64,000 nucleotides of DNA from Pestalotiopsis fici W106-1. Lineage: Eukaryota; Ascomycota; Sordariomycetes; Amphisphaeriales; Sporocadaceae. A program made the translations under genes and the position numbers. The DNA is taken from positions 62,001 to 126,000 of the forward strand of contig NW_006917105.1 in NCBI RefSeq assembly GCF_000516985.1, read 5' to 3'. The notes below the pieces were generated by a model. That model had not been told where the DNA came from and did no database searches. It was given only the letters and a program-made list of their open reading frames with translations. Below, in pieces: positions 21,949 to 32,818 of this stretch (its first letter is position 1; each line of letters starts with the position of its first letter).

Positions 21949-23776
21949 TTATGCTACCTCCCTTTGCTCAACATCGCGCTTGTTTCCCTCCTTCAGGTCA
22001 ACACCATCGACGTTGTGTCTGAACTCTTCCTCCTGAACCCTAAGCTCTTCCATGATAGTCTTATTGGCCTTGCGTACCGGCTTTACATTGAAGAGTCGAT
22101 CCATTGCCTCGAGAGGGACTGCCTTGGTTTCAGGGATAAGGAAGAAAACGAAGACGGTTGAAAGAATCATCATGGATGCAAAGAAGAAGTACACTCCGTA
22201 CTTCATGGTCAAGAACATTTGAGGGGTGAATCTGGAGATGATGAAGTTCCAGAACCAATTATTGGCAGCAGCAGAAGCTTGTCCCAATGCTCTGTAGTAA
22301 AAGAATTAGCCCTTGTCCATGCATATATGACAGTGATTGCAAGTAGCATAAAGGTCAGAAGCTCACCTAGTGTTTTGGTCGAACATTTCAGAGTTGAGGA
22401 CCCAGGGGGTACCATTCCAGCTGGGGGTGTAAAAGGCTGTCCACAGGTAGAAGAAGAATATAGCAGCGATACCACCACTGTCAAGTTGACCAGTGGGGTT
22501 TCCTGATACATTGGCAATCTTGATGTATGCGCCAATGAACCACATGCAAAGAGAGCCACCAACACTGCCAATCATCAATAGTCTTCTACGACCAAGATGA
22601 TCAATCAGGTAGAGAAGCCAGCTTTTCCACGTTAGCTTACACATTCTGAATTCAGCACATCGAATTTGGAAAAAGTTGACTTACACAAAAGTGACCACGG
22701 TCTTGACGACTCCAAAGATACCGGTTGTCAAAAAGCTCGTGTTTGTACCAGTGATACCGATGCTCTTGAAAACCGTAGGGCTGTAGTAGTTGATGGCGTT
22801 GATGCCAGATCCGTTCTGCCAGAGGAAAAGCATACCGCCCAAGAAGAACCGGTACAGGACCTTTGGTTGCCTGAGAGCGGCGAAAGGCTTCCAGAAGCCA
22901 GGACCAACCTCTCTGTTGTAGCGGTCCAGGTCCTCATCAATGTAGTTCACCTCCTCGATGATGTAGAGGTCATTGACATCAAGGTTTCGCACCCAGCAGA
23001 GATTGGCCATGGCTTCTTCCCGTCGACCCTTTGAAAACAGCCATCGGGGTGACTCCTTGATCCAGAGTGCACCAATCATCAACAAACCGGCGGGGATGAG
23101 CTGGACGGCAAAAGGAATCAGCCATTGCTTGTGGCTCGGTTCCATGGTCGTGTTGACACCATAGTTGATCCAGAAGCCAACCAGACCACCGATCTGCCAA
23201 CCCAGCTCATAGATGCCGACCAATCGGCCACGCACGGCAGGAGGGGATAGCTCGGAAATGTAAATAGGAACCTGCACATTTGACCAAGTCAGTCGCTATG
23301 AAGCTGAAGAATTGCCGGGCTAGAAACAGGATTCCGGCGAGACTTACCGTTGTGCTACAAGCTCCAACTCCTACACCGGCGAGGACGCGTCCACCGAGAA
23401 TGAGTCCGAGTCCGCGCTCCCCGTTTGCGCCCAACATCAAACCAGCGCCCAAAATGAAGATGGAAACAAAAAGCCATAGTGACTTTCTCCGGCCAAGAAA
23501 CCAGTTGGATACATAAGCGAACAGACTGCCGAAGAAGGCTCCGGCTTGGTAGACTGAAACAATGTTGGCTGACACGAGAGCAAGCTGCTCGGAAGAATAG
23601 CTAGCGAAGTTGAATTCCGACTTGAAAGACGGCAAGGAGAGGGTAGTTCCGATAAAGGCAGAGTCGTAACCAATCATGCAAGATGCAAAAGATGCGACAG
23701 CAGCGCATGTGTACACTCGCCAGTTGTAGACGGCCTTTGGCGTAGGTCGATCCTCGACCACTGAAAGGATACCCAT
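21949..23776 (-). CDS. qutD: Quinate permease QutD/QA-Y (sugar porter MFS)
   Basis: Imports quinate across the plasma membrane. Four exons, complement(23348..23776), (22685..23271), (22367..22621) and (21949..22291), give 537 residues, the same length I recall for Neurospora QA-Y. Sugar-porter signatures are visible: RGRLVGIYELGWQIGG after helix 4, KESPRWL before the central loop, QNGSGINAINYYSP in helix 7, DHLGRRRLL between helices 8 and 9, and LIPETKAVPLEAMD after helix 12. The start at 23776 (MGILSVVEDRPTP) matches the family's N terminus; an in-frame ATG further upstream is unlikely. The promoter, shared with qutB over 1.3 kb, has three CTGGGG boxes. In other fungi this permease is needed for induction because it admits the inducer. 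Confidence 0.96.
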
Positions 23777-24020
23777 CTTGAAAACACTAATGAAGCGACA
23801 ATCAAGTAGGCGTGATGTTGCGAAGTTGCAAATGAAGATAGAAGTCGGACTTCTGAGCTGGACAGCGCAGAGATGGTCTGGGGAGCCCCAGTTAAGTAGA
23901 ATCTCCAGGCAATGGGATGAGTGATGGCGAAGTGATAAGCACAAGGGAGAAGTTGAATTTAGTCATCGCGACAATGTCGTTCTTATAATGAAATCCGGGG
24001 CCCCGGACACAGACACCTAT

Positions 24021-24167
24021 CTGGGGTTGGTCTATAACAGATTAGGAAATGGTAGACCCAAGGATTTGGAATCGTAACAAGGGGCCCAACGCTCCTCGTG
24101 GTCTAGAAGTCTGGGGTAGCACGTTGTGTCCACTGTCATTTCACAACTCTACTGGCGAGATCTGGGG
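24021..24167. promoter_or_regulatory. Cluster of three CreA-type boxes in the qutD promoter
   Basis: CTGGGG occurs at 24021-24026, 24111-24116 and 24162-24167, each within a (T)CTGGGGT context. It matches the CreA consensus SYGGRG and lies 245-391 bp upstream of qutD. Carbon catabolite repression of quinate genes is known in Aspergillus; the role here is inferred. Confidence 0.45.
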
Positions 24168-24411
24168 TTAGCGAGACTGCAAAGTTGGGGGAATCATGAT
24201 CAGGAGAAAATTATCTGGATATCTGTTCTTCCTCACTACAATGGAGCCCAATTGGAGTTCTTCAAAAGCCTGGCCGCACTTCTTTCAGCTGCTTTCAGCC
24301 ACTTGAAAGTGCTAAAAGCGAGACGATTCATCACCAGTTGTCCCAACCGAGTCATGGCTTGTTATGGTGTGTCTACCTAGTGTCAGGCCAAGAGCACTAG
24401 AAAAAGCTAGA

Positions 24412-24452
24412 CTGCTCGACCGCCCATGCTTGGCTGCTCGGCCGCCCATGCT
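24412..24452. repeat. Tandem duplication of a 19-bp unit
   Basis: CTGCTCGACCGCCCATGCT (24412-24430) recurs with one substitution at 24434-24452, a 22-bp period, in the qutD/qutB promoter. Confidence 0.85.
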
Positions 24453-25095
24453 ACCATCTTACGCCACGATCCCGCACCAACATCTGCCGCAAACACCGGA
24501 GCCCGAACCGTCGCCTAAACGTTCATCCAGTGGAGCCCCAAACACGCACAAGCCAACCGCTGAGCACGTGTACTAACCGCCAAGGCGATCATTGGCAGGG
24601 ACCGGAAAAGCATATACCCAAAGGCTGTAATGGCAGTTGGGAGGTATCCCATTGGATTTACAGCATAATCTCGATTACCTAAACTTGATCAAAGCCAATC
24701 AATCCATGTGAGTTGCCTATCCCCAGAAAGCGTCGTTTTCCCCGGAGACCAAAACTCCGCTACCATTGCAAGTGACGAAGTGCCCTCATACGTATTTACC
24801 TGCTCCCTGATCCAATCACTTCGTGCCTGGGAAGAGGATAAAGTGAAGCTCCACAGCGGCTCCATTATAGTCTCGGCCCGGTTGGGGGCAGCAAAAATGC
24901 TTCTCCTCCCCCATGAGAATTAGTTTCGTACATATAGTAAACCTCTACCTCGGCCTTGTGCATTTTCCGTGTTGCAAAATATTTTCTGAAAATCCGATCC
25001 AAGTCTAGGCATTTCAAGTGCGCTGTATATCTTTACCTTCTCGAGTGGACGCAAACATCAAGCATACACCCAGGTAAAATCAATCACCAGCTATT

Positions 25096-26095
25096 ATGGC
25101 GACTACACAAATCGACACTGGCTCCGTAGCCTCACAACCTACAGAAGTTCACCGTCATGGCTATCTCTTTGGTCTGAAGATCAGCGCATCCATGTCACCA
25201 TTGCTACACAAGACCATCTATGAAGAATTGGGACTGGATTGGGAGCAAGAATTGTTCGAGTCGAGTGATATCCCGAAATTTTTGCAGTTAACCCAAGATC
25301 CAAATTTCTATGGTAGGTTTCCACTTTGGCGCCTTGATGAATTATGATTAATTTGTATCAGGCGCTTCCGTGACCATGCCCAACAAAGTCGCCATCATGT
25401 CGCATTTGGATGAAGTGACAGAAGAGTGCAGCGAAGTTGGAGCATGCAACACGGTCTTCTTCCGGGAAGAAAATGGCAAACGCATCCTGTGTGGCACTAA
25501 TACAGATGTGGTTGGAATCAAGGAGTCTTTTTACCAAAATGTCACCAGTCCTGACACTATCTTTCATGACAAGCCTGCCATGGTCATTGGGGGTGGTGGT
25601 GCTGCCCGGAGTGCAGTCTATGCTCTACAGAAATGGATGAGAGCTACAAAGATCTACTTGGTCAATCGCGATGCAGGTGAGGTTGAAGCTGTTATCGCCG
25701 AATGCCTGGCCCGGGGCTATGGTGACAGGCTGGTCCACGTTGCGACGGTTGAGCAGGCAGAAGCGCTCGAGGCTCCTGGAGCCATTGTCTCGTGTGTTCC
25801 AGACTTTCCCCCGGTCACACAGGAGGAAATTACCGCCAGAAGTATCATCGAGACATTTTTCAAGAAGGACAGGAAAGGAAGCATCTTGGAAATGTGCTAC
25901 AACCCCAACCCTTACACTGAAATTGGTGGCATTGCCGAACGTGAAGGCTGGCAAGTTATCCTCGGCACCGAGGCCCTCATCTGGCAGGGTCTTGAGCAGG
26001 ACAGATACTGGACCGGCCTCCAGCTTCATGAACTCCCGGTCAACCGAGCGAAGGAAGTCATTGCCGCGCGTCTGTCGCAAATTTCCAAGCTATAA
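25096..26095 (+). CDS. qutB: Quinate/shikimate dehydrogenase QutB/QA-3
   Basis: NAD(P)-dependent oxidation of quinate to 3-dehydroquinate and of shikimate to 3-dehydroshikimate. Exons 25096..25312 and 25362..26095 (49-nt intron, GTAGGT donor) encode 316 residues. The substrate-binding segment [12 protein letters not shown] is near residue 28. VTMPNK with the catalytic Lys begins just after the splice junction (about residue 75). GACNTVFF and GTNTDVVG carry the conserved Asn and catalytic Asp, and the Rossmann motif [14 protein letters not shown] is near residue 157. There is no signal peptide. The 3' end lies 144 bp from that of the convergent qutG, so the transcripts may overlap. The gene shares a promoter with the permease qutD. 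Confidence 0.96.
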
Positions 26096-26239
26096 AGGCC
26101 ATTTGGGGTTGTCAGGTCTTGGGACGAACGTGAATGAACATACATGAGGCATAATCACGATAGATAAGTGATGGGAGCACTCGAAAATAGCATAAATCTG
26201 TGTATATAGAATCTTGGTATAGCGTCTATTGATACCATC

Positions 26240-27447
26240 TCATGCCCCTGGTCGGGCATAGTCAAGCTGTCGGACACGTTTCCACACCTCTCGGACCACG
26301 CGCTCTTGTGAAAGCCGCCCCGTTTCTGTTGCAGATGGACCAGCTGGTCGGATTGCTAGGTATAGGCGACTGCCAAGCCGGGCAGGTTCAATAGGAGCTG
26401 AATCGTAGTCATTCGGTGGGTTTGCTGTCGTCACGAGCCCGCCTGCTTCCTCGACTATGGCAATGCCTGCTGCAACATCCCTATGCTCAGGTCAGTCACT
26501 TTGCGCTCATCAATTCACAGGAAAACGTACCATTCCCAGCAGCCGCCCTCCCACCATATATCAAAGGAGCCCATGGCGATATACGCTAGGTCGAGGGTCG
26601 CGCTGCCAAGACTTCGCACCCCATGTACCATGCCTCCCTTGCCGTCACGTCCTCCCAGCTCGCAGGCCATGTTGACAAAACTCTCTACCTTGCGATACAT
26701 GTTGCCATCGGGACGGTCTTTTCTGTCCTTTCCCCATTCACAAGAGAAGACACAGCCGCTAGGAGCTTTGGCCGGCATGGGAGGCACAGGGTTTCTTATC
26801 AATGGGAGTTGTTGTGTCTCATTAAGCCATGCGCCCCGACCTCGACACGACGAGAACAATTGGCCCAAGAAAGGTGCATTAATTACACCAATCACGGGCA
26901 CTCCTCTGTGAATGAAGCCAATGGAGACGCAAAACATGGGAAACAGATGCGTAAAGTTTACAGTACCATCCAGCGGGTCAATGCACCATGTCGGTGCATC
27001 GCCAATGAGATATTCCCGAGTGGCTCCCTCAGAGTACGTTTCTTCGCCAATAAACCTGTGAATACCACCAAGTGTCAAATGGCTATTGGCATTGCATATG
27101 ACCTGTTTGCTCACAATAAAGGTGTGACTCACTTGTGCAACGGGAATCTCTTCTCAATCGATGATTTAATGAATGCCTCAACATCTAATGATGAAATTAG
27201 CTTGACTTCCTTCTCCGCATTCTCTTACGCCATTGAGATCTTCAGTGACCATGCCAAAGTACTTGCCTTTGTCGGCCTTGGTGACAATATCAACCGAACT
27301 ATCCTTCTCGGAGATGGCGTCGTCTGTGTTTCCGTTGCAGCTCCATCTGGCACGAGCAAAGCTCATCAACAGTGCCCCAGCATCCTTGCCCAATTGTACA
27401 GCAAAGGCATAAATCTCCTCGAGTTCGAAGGCACTGAGATCCGACAT
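26240..27447 (-). CDS. qutG: Inositol-monophosphatase-like protein QutG/QA-X
   Basis: A member of the Mg2+-dependent inositol monophosphatase superfamily, conserved in quinate clusters but without an agreed role in quinate breakdown. Four exons, complement(27267..27447), (27133..27184), (26531..27055) and (26240..26480), give 332 residues, as in known QutG/QA-X proteins (about 330-340). All metal-binding motifs are intact: IGEET (about residue 80), CIDPLDGTVNF (about 105), and WEWDVAAGIAIVEEAGG, which is rebuilt across the exon 3/4 junction. The first intron has a GC donor (AAAG/GCAAGT), and only this splice gives KADKDVEAFIKS. Intact motifs imply it is still a phosphatase. It is divergent from qutE over 0.67 kb and convergent with qutB. 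Confidence 0.93.
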
Positions 27448-28113
27448 GGTGTAAAAAAAAATGAGTGAAAGATCGTAAGGTGGTGGTTAAGTGGCAGCCG
27501 TGATCGGAATAGAGCCGTGCTGCCAGACAAGGCGACAGAATTCGAGAGGCTCGGTGTGTACTCGGTTTACTGTGTGGACTGCTGACACGGTGTGGTTCTG
27601 GCACGGTACATACCTAGTAAGCCCTGGTCTTTGCAAAGCGACTGTCGTCCCCTCCTCAAGACACTTTCTTCTTGTGTCATGCGGTCAATGCTCCGGTCAA
27701 GGTGGGTATCTGACTCGAGAAGACACTAGGCTAACGAACCACTGCGTCTCCATGTCTTCGCAAAGCGGCAAAACGCTTAGCCACTGTGCACAGTAGACCA
27801 AGCTGCCGATGCGGGGATCTATGGGGAAGGCTGAGGATTGGGGAACAAGCGAGGTATTGGAGCTGTGGATGGGTAGGTAGAGGTAGCTACCACACAATAT
27901 ATGGATACCTATTTCGGAAAATGTGGTATGCTGTCTACGTTGTAACGGATATGCAGTGTACCGTGAAGACATACTCATACGAAATAAAACGCGGGCATTC
28001 CACACTCAGATATATCTAGGTAGACCTAGAAGCCATTCAACCAGCCATCCAGTCTATCACTCTTCTCTTTCCCAGCTTCTTGTCTCTTTTTCTCTTTTCT
28101 CTCTTGATTGACA
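27448..28113. other. qutG/qutE divergent promoter
   Basis: This 666-bp stretch holds both promoters. A weak, partly palindromic match to the activator site exists near 27947-27962 (GGATAT...GTACC, about 11/16), too poor to annotate. No gene is seen. Confidence 0.5.
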
Positions 28114-28566
28114 ATGCCTCGCTCAATTCTCATCATCAACGGCCCGAATCTGAACCTCTTGGGAACACGGGAACCACACATTTACGGCAGCACCACGCTT
28201 GCAGATGTGGAAGCAGCAGCTCAACAGCAGGCGGCCCAGCTCTCGGTCAAGGTTGCCACTTTTCAATCCAACCACGAGGGTGCCATCATTGACCGAATCC
28301 AAGAGGCCCGAGGCAATGTGGATGCCATCATAATCAACCCAGGCGGCTTCACCCACACAAGCGTGGCTATCAGAGATGCATTACTGGGAGTCGAGATACC
28401 ATTTGTGGAACTGCATGTCTCGAATGTGCATGCGAGAGAAAGCTTCAGACATCACAGCTACTTTACGGACAAAGCCGTGGCCATGATTTGCGGTCTTGGC
28501 GTATTTGGATATCAGGCTGCCCTCGAGTTTGCAGCCAAACATATGAAGATCAAGGAGAGGGCATGA
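28114..28566 (+). CDS. qutE: Catabolic 3-dehydroquinase, type II, QutE/QA-2
   Basis: Dehydrates 3-dehydroquinate to 3-dehydroshikimate in the catabolic pathway, by the type II mechanism through an enolate. A single exon encodes 150 residues, the normal type II length, expected to form dodecamers. The first ATG (28114, context GACAATG) leads directly into the conserved strand [15 protein letters not shown]. The catalytic Tyr is in HIYGSTTL (about residue 24) and the Arg in GTREP. Substrate-binding [15 protein letters not shown] follows near residue 76, and the catalytic His is in [17 protein letters not shown] (about residues 100-110). There is no targeting signal, so it is cytosolic. It works between QutB and QutC. 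The gene's 3' end is 291 bp from the convergent JIP5-like gene, marking the right border of the quinate cluster. Confidence 0.97.
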   Translation: MPRSILIINGPNLNLLGTREPHIYGSTTLADVEAAAQQQAAQLSVKVATFQSNHEGAIIDRIQEARGNVDAIIINPGGFTHTSVAIRDALLGVEIPFVELHVSNVHARESFRHHSYFTDKAVAMICGLGVFGYQAALEFAAKHMKIKERA

Positions 28567-28857
28567 GCATTGCCATAGACATGGCCAGATGAAAGGGAAG
28601 ACGGGAGAGAAAGATTGGATTCCGCGAGGAGTTGTTCTCAACCATTGGTTGTCGTAGAACCAGGCGAGATTCCCGTGCGTGATAGGCACAGGAATGTATC
28701 TGATCAACTACAACTAGAGCTCGAGTGGTCTCAAACAAGCATTAATCCCTTTTCTACGGGTAAAGCGCCAGTATTCTGGGTATCATAATTCCTAGTGAAT
28801 GAGATGGAAAAGAATTGCCTCCCTGCGACAATACGGGCAGATGGCAAACGTGCATGA

Positions 28858-30265
28858 TCATAGTCCCTTGAACTTGAGAATACCGTGAGCACCATGGGGT
28901 CCCAAATCCACCTGGCCCTTGCCCTTTCTGCGCTTCTTCTTTCCCTTCCTCCGTGATCCGGCGTCGCTGTCCGAATCGGAATCGTCCTCGCTGTCCGCGG
29001 CGCGTTTCGAGTTGTTGGATGCCTCGCCGCCGTCTCCGTCAGAATCATCCAAGTCGTCATCGCCGTGGTCTGAATCGTCTGAATCGTCTGAATCGTCCTC
29101 TCCGTCGACATTGTCACTGTCATCTCCAGTTGCCACGGCGGCTTCCTCCCAGACTTTGATTGTTGTGCCACCACCACTAATCATGCGTCCCTCACAGTCA
29201 AACCCAATGCTGACGACAGCTTCAACCTCGTCATGCTGTAGTGTGCTCTCGATTTCACGTTTCGAGAGGTCTACAATTCTTACGGTTCCATCTCCAACAC
29301 CAATAGCGACTTTCTTTCCAGAGGTGATGGTCTCGGGCAGTTGTGCCATGCAGTCGAGGCTTTCGCCCTCCCGATCGACAATGATGCGGTCGGTCTGGTC
29401 ATCCCATGCACCCTTATCCCAGAGAGTCAGTACACCAGTGCCAGTGCCGACCGCAACTATGCCATTGTCCCTATTCTTCTTGGGACCCAGACCAGGCACG
29501 AAAACCGCGCTAAGGAGTTCATCCTCCTGGTCGTCACTCCTGACAAGGACACCACGGCGTATGTCCGTCACTGCTAGGGTAGTGCCCCCGGTACTCACCC
29601 ACTGCTTGCTATAACCGCTTGTACTGGTATCGCTGGGAGGCAGTGGAGCTATGGACGATACAAAGTCTGAGTGCGGGAGGTGTGTCTGCTGAGGTTTATT
29701 GGATGCCAGAGCGTGATCTCGTAGGTCGAGGAGGTGTAGAGCACCCGAGTCACAGCCCAAGAGAAGTGTCTGAGGCGATAGGACATGGAGAAGAGTCGGA
29801 GCATCGGCGGAGTTGTTGTGGTCGGGAATAGCAATCTTGGAAGCCACTTGGCCGGTCGTGGGCGAGAAGTGTTTGACAATGGAGTCGGTGCCGGCAGAGT
29901 AGAGGGCTGCAAATCATGTGCCAGGTCAGCAATCAGAACGGGTTTATATGCATGCTGGCAGGCATAAGCTAGGTGACCAAGTACAAGAGGGCATGCGTAC
30001 CAGAACCATCAAGACTGAAACCCAGAGCTCGACAACTGCCCTTGTGTCGTCGCGTCTTCCAGATGGTATCGATCGTGCCTTTGCCGTCTGACAAGACGCT
30101 TACATCGGCGGAAGCGTCGTCATCAATGCTTCTATCGGAAGCGGGCAGTCGGAAGCATTCTACGTGGCCGGTGGACAACCCGGTGGCCAGCAGAGGCTCG
30201 GTCGGGTGGATGGCTTGCGTGAAGAGCTCAGCACTGAGTGGGAGCGTGCAGAGGTTCTCTAGCAT
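28858..30265 (-). CDS. jip5: WD40-repeat protein, JIP5-like
   Basis: Probable nucleolar WD40 protein related to yeast Jip5 and human WDR55, linked to ribosome biogenesis. Exons complement(30001..30265) and (28858..29906) give 437 residues. The beta-propeller covers about residues 1-310 with several degenerate WD repeats (for example [12 protein letters not shown] around the splice junction, [15 protein letters not shown]). A long acidic Asp/Ser tract follows (about 315-395, including repeated DDSDDSD), then a basic [13 protein letters not shown] segment that probably serves as a nuclear/nucleolar signal, and a conserved [15 protein letters not shown] end. The start at 30265 ([11 protein letters not shown]) begins the first strand; an in-frame ATG at 30367 would add an unlike, basic leader. 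A 16-nt poly(dA:dT) tract lies about 130 bp upstream. Confidence 0.88.
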
Positions 30266-31022
30266 CTTGGGACCTCGTAGTGGATCAATTGGGTGATGAA
30301 GATGTTTCCAATGGACCTCAATCTGCCGGTTCCTACAACCAGTGCTCAGATGGCGGTGATATTTCATTCACAGTCGTCCCTTGACGTGAGGCTGGTTTTT
30401 TTTTTTTTTTTCCTCCCTCCTACTTCCATGGCTTAATGCTAGGTACCCTGCGCAGCGGAAAATTTCCGAATTCTTATAGCGCAGCTTTAGCTCGGGGAGC
30501 TTGAATGTACCTGACTCCACGAGCTACATCCCAACTGGCACCGTCAATTGGGTTTGTTGGCGGGGTTCGTTCAAATTCGCGATGTATACTAGTACTGGTG
30601 CTCACTAGCAGGAAAGAACATTGAATGCTAGGACACTACTAACCTTAGGTACATTTCCATTTGAATAATGGAAGATTCAATGTTGAGCTCTACAAGTGTC
30701 TCAACTTCCAACTTTGAAGGCAGCAGCGGTTAAAGAACAATGATTCATGCGGCGAGAAAAAGGGAGGGGAATGACTTAAAATTGCACACATTCATGTATT
30801 CTACCATGGACTTCTGACGAAGTTTGATCCTTTTCTGTGTCCCTATATGATTACAGCATGATGGTGAAAGTAGATCCTGTCGCACTGCAACGCGAGAATT
30901 CTACCTTGGAGGGTAGGTGGATCGTGGTCCTGGATATTAATTGTTTTGGCCTATCTCTAATACTCGTGCAAGCACCTCGATGATTTCCATGGGTTTGCAT
31001 TTTCACGGGCAAAACTACCAGC
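30266..31022. other. Intergenic region upstream of jip5
   Basis: This 757-bp stretch contains the jip5 promoter with its poly(dA:dT) tract and the 3' flank of the methyltransferase gene. TAGGTACC-like words occur at about 30440 and 30645. No gene is seen. Confidence 0.5.
30396..30411. repeat. Poly(dA:dT) tract upstream of jip5
   Basis: Sixteen T in a row on the plus strand (A on the coding strand of jip5), 131 bp before the start codon. Such tracts commonly keep fungal promoters nucleosome-poor; that role is inferred. Confidence 0.7.
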
Positions 31023-32446
31023 TTATATCGCTTGCGGTCTTTGGGCATGCCAGAAAAAATAATCGACATATATGTGCGACTCCCGATCTGCTAGTTCTTC
31101 TTTTGCTGCTTCAGCAAGCTTCTCAACCTCGTTTCCAGCCATAATCTGCCTCAGTGGCTTTGCGGCCATGGCGTCAATGAGATCTGATGTAATATCTCTC
31201 ATATACCCGCCAATGAGGCGCAGTTTCTTGTTCTACGCTGCTGTCAGTCTGCTAAAGAATTTCAAGCGAAGAATGTACTTGAGGGTATATCCTCAACTAA
31301 CCTTGGGCCATCTTCCAAGTGGTGCCTTGAATTTCTTGCAGCCAATATTGACAAATCCGTGGGCTTTGAGGATGGCATCCATCATGTTGGCCACGCGCCA
31401 CTGGAAGCCATAGGCCTTACTCAGCGCCTCGTCAACCTTGTTCATAAAGAGAGCAAAGGGAGAATTTTCATTCATGGTACCGTCGTCGCATTTTGCATAC
31501 GCGCCGAATTCCTGCAATTCTATCCAGCCACCAGGTCGGAGATGACTTGGAAAACAAGGACCCGTCAGTGGTCTTCTAGTGCAGGGAATGCAAGAAAAAA
31601 AACGGCGTGACTCACTCAAAGCATTTGGTGACAACCGAGTCAAAATCTCGCAAGAAGAGACTGATGTGTCTGAAATGTATCATATCAAAGTCGTCGCCAT
31701 GGAGCCAGGGGTCATGGATGTCCTCAACGATAAACCTCAGATTCGGAGGTATCCAGGGCTCCTGGATAGGGCTTAAATCGAGCCCAATCACCTCGGCGCT
31801 CGGAAACTTGTCCGCCACTGACTCTCATTAGTTGTCTGTGGCGATAACAAAGGCAAGAGAAGAACTACATAAGATGAAAAAAAGGAAGACAAAAAAGACC
31901 AGCCGCGATAGAGGAGAGAGGGAAAGGAGAGACGCGTACTTGCAATGGCCCAAGAACCAGTTCCGGTCCCTAGGTCCATTATCTTCTGTGGAGACTCTCC
32001 TAGAGGTGCAAAATATAAATTCCCACTGCAAACTAGAATCAGCTGTGTCTAACGCGAAACAACACGGAGGATGAGTGGGAGAATTGTACCTGGTCAGCTC
32101 CAATGTTGCAACATGCTTCATTTCGTCGCGTGCCTGTTCAGTATCGTCATTGGGAATGGGATACGTCCCGTATCTGAACTTGTGGTACTTTGCTCCCAGT
32201 GGTTCGTCAGCCAGGGGGCATGCCTGTCGGTGCGCCAATAGAAAGGATTCTTACCCGACGGCCGTTCTCATACGAATGACGAAGCACACTAGACGTGATG
32301 CTTCCAAAGGCACTGGCAGACTCGATGTCAAACAGCGAGGGCTCAAAGTCCTCTTCGTCTTCATTGGCGTCATCCTGATTGCCAGCCTCAATACCAGTGC
32401 TCGAATCGACATCGTCCCATGGCAGCGAGTAAGGCGAGGAAGCCAT
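31023..32446 (-). CDS. LaeA/TAM-like SAM-dependent methyltransferase
   Basis: Class I methyltransferase of the large fungal LaeA-like/trans-aconitate-methyltransferase-like group; substrate unknown. Six exons, complement(32255..32446), (32090..32187), (31940..32025), (31616..31817), (31302..31545) and (31023..31232), give 343 residues. An acidic N-terminal tail (residues 1-50) leads to the family hallmark YENGRR/YHKFRYGTYPIPND across the first junction. The SAM-binding motif I MDLGTGTGSWAI spans about residues 113-124. VIGLDLSPIQEPWIPPN and the Asp-containing DDFDMIHFRH follow, then LRPGGWIELQEFG. The start at 32446 is the first Met before the acidic tail; longer frames exist upstream but look non-coding. 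Many members are encoded singly, away from metabolite clusters, as here, so a global regulatory role cannot be assumed. Confidence 0.88.
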
Positions 32447-32551
32447 GGGATTCGCAATTGCAGCACGAGGTGTTGTCCCTGCGTGGCTGATCCAATCGTA
32501 CGAGAAGACGAGGTGCACCCCTTCTCTGTGGCTTGATCGATATGCCCACAA

Positions 32552-32818
32552 TCAAACTCTTATCTCAAAGACTTCGCGAACGATATAGTCTGGCGTGGCA
32601 TAATCAAGTCGTAGTGTGTGATTTGGAACGACCTTCTGCGTAGGACATGGAGACAGTAATCTTTTATCCCGACAATCTGGGTCGAAGACTCCCGGCCCGC
32701 AGCACCCTTCGTTAGTGGGACAGGGGTTTTCTTGCAGGATGCACAGCACATGCTGGAACTTTGGGATAGGTAGGTGTGCGGAGAGTGCAACCATGTGTGC
32801 TGCTCCAGCTTTGCGCAT
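32552..32818 (-). CDS. Small Cys-rich hypothetical protein
   Basis: Not recognised. The 88-codon frame has a protein-like central section with clustered Cys (ENPCPTNEGCCGPGVFDPDC) and ends in YATPDYIVREVFEIRV. It lies just upstream of the methyltransferase gene, on the same strand. Another frame (32560-32865) overlaps it, so if the gene is real an upstream exon could exist. There is no signal peptide at the given start. This could also be the methyltransferase's 5' leader. Confidence 0.3.
   Translation of the reverse strand: MRKAGAAHMVALSAHLPIPKFQHVLCILQENPCPTNEGCCGPGVFDPDCRDKRLLSPCPTQKVVPNHTLRLDYATPDYIVREVFEIRV

Larger units (their letters stand above)
23777..25095. other. qutD/qutB divergent promoter
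   Basis: This 1.3-kb stretch is shared by the permease and dehydrogenase genes. It contains three CTGGGG boxes on the qutD side, a short imperfect tandem duplication, and a GGATAA half-site at 24836-24841. No full activator palindrome was found. No gene is seen. Confidence 0.6.

Noticed and set aside
24177..24217. GGAGAAAATTATC as a QutA site upstream of qutD
   Set aside because: The half-site spacing is too short and several consensus positions fail.
26623..27468. 281-codon plus-strand frame across qutG
   Set aside because: It runs antisense to qutG exons and introns; the minus-strand product carries the phosphatase motifs.
28919..29614. 231-codon plus-strand frame inside jip5
   Set aside because: Antisense of the Asp/Ser-rich region; the Ser/Pro-rich product is a mirror artefact of the real gene.
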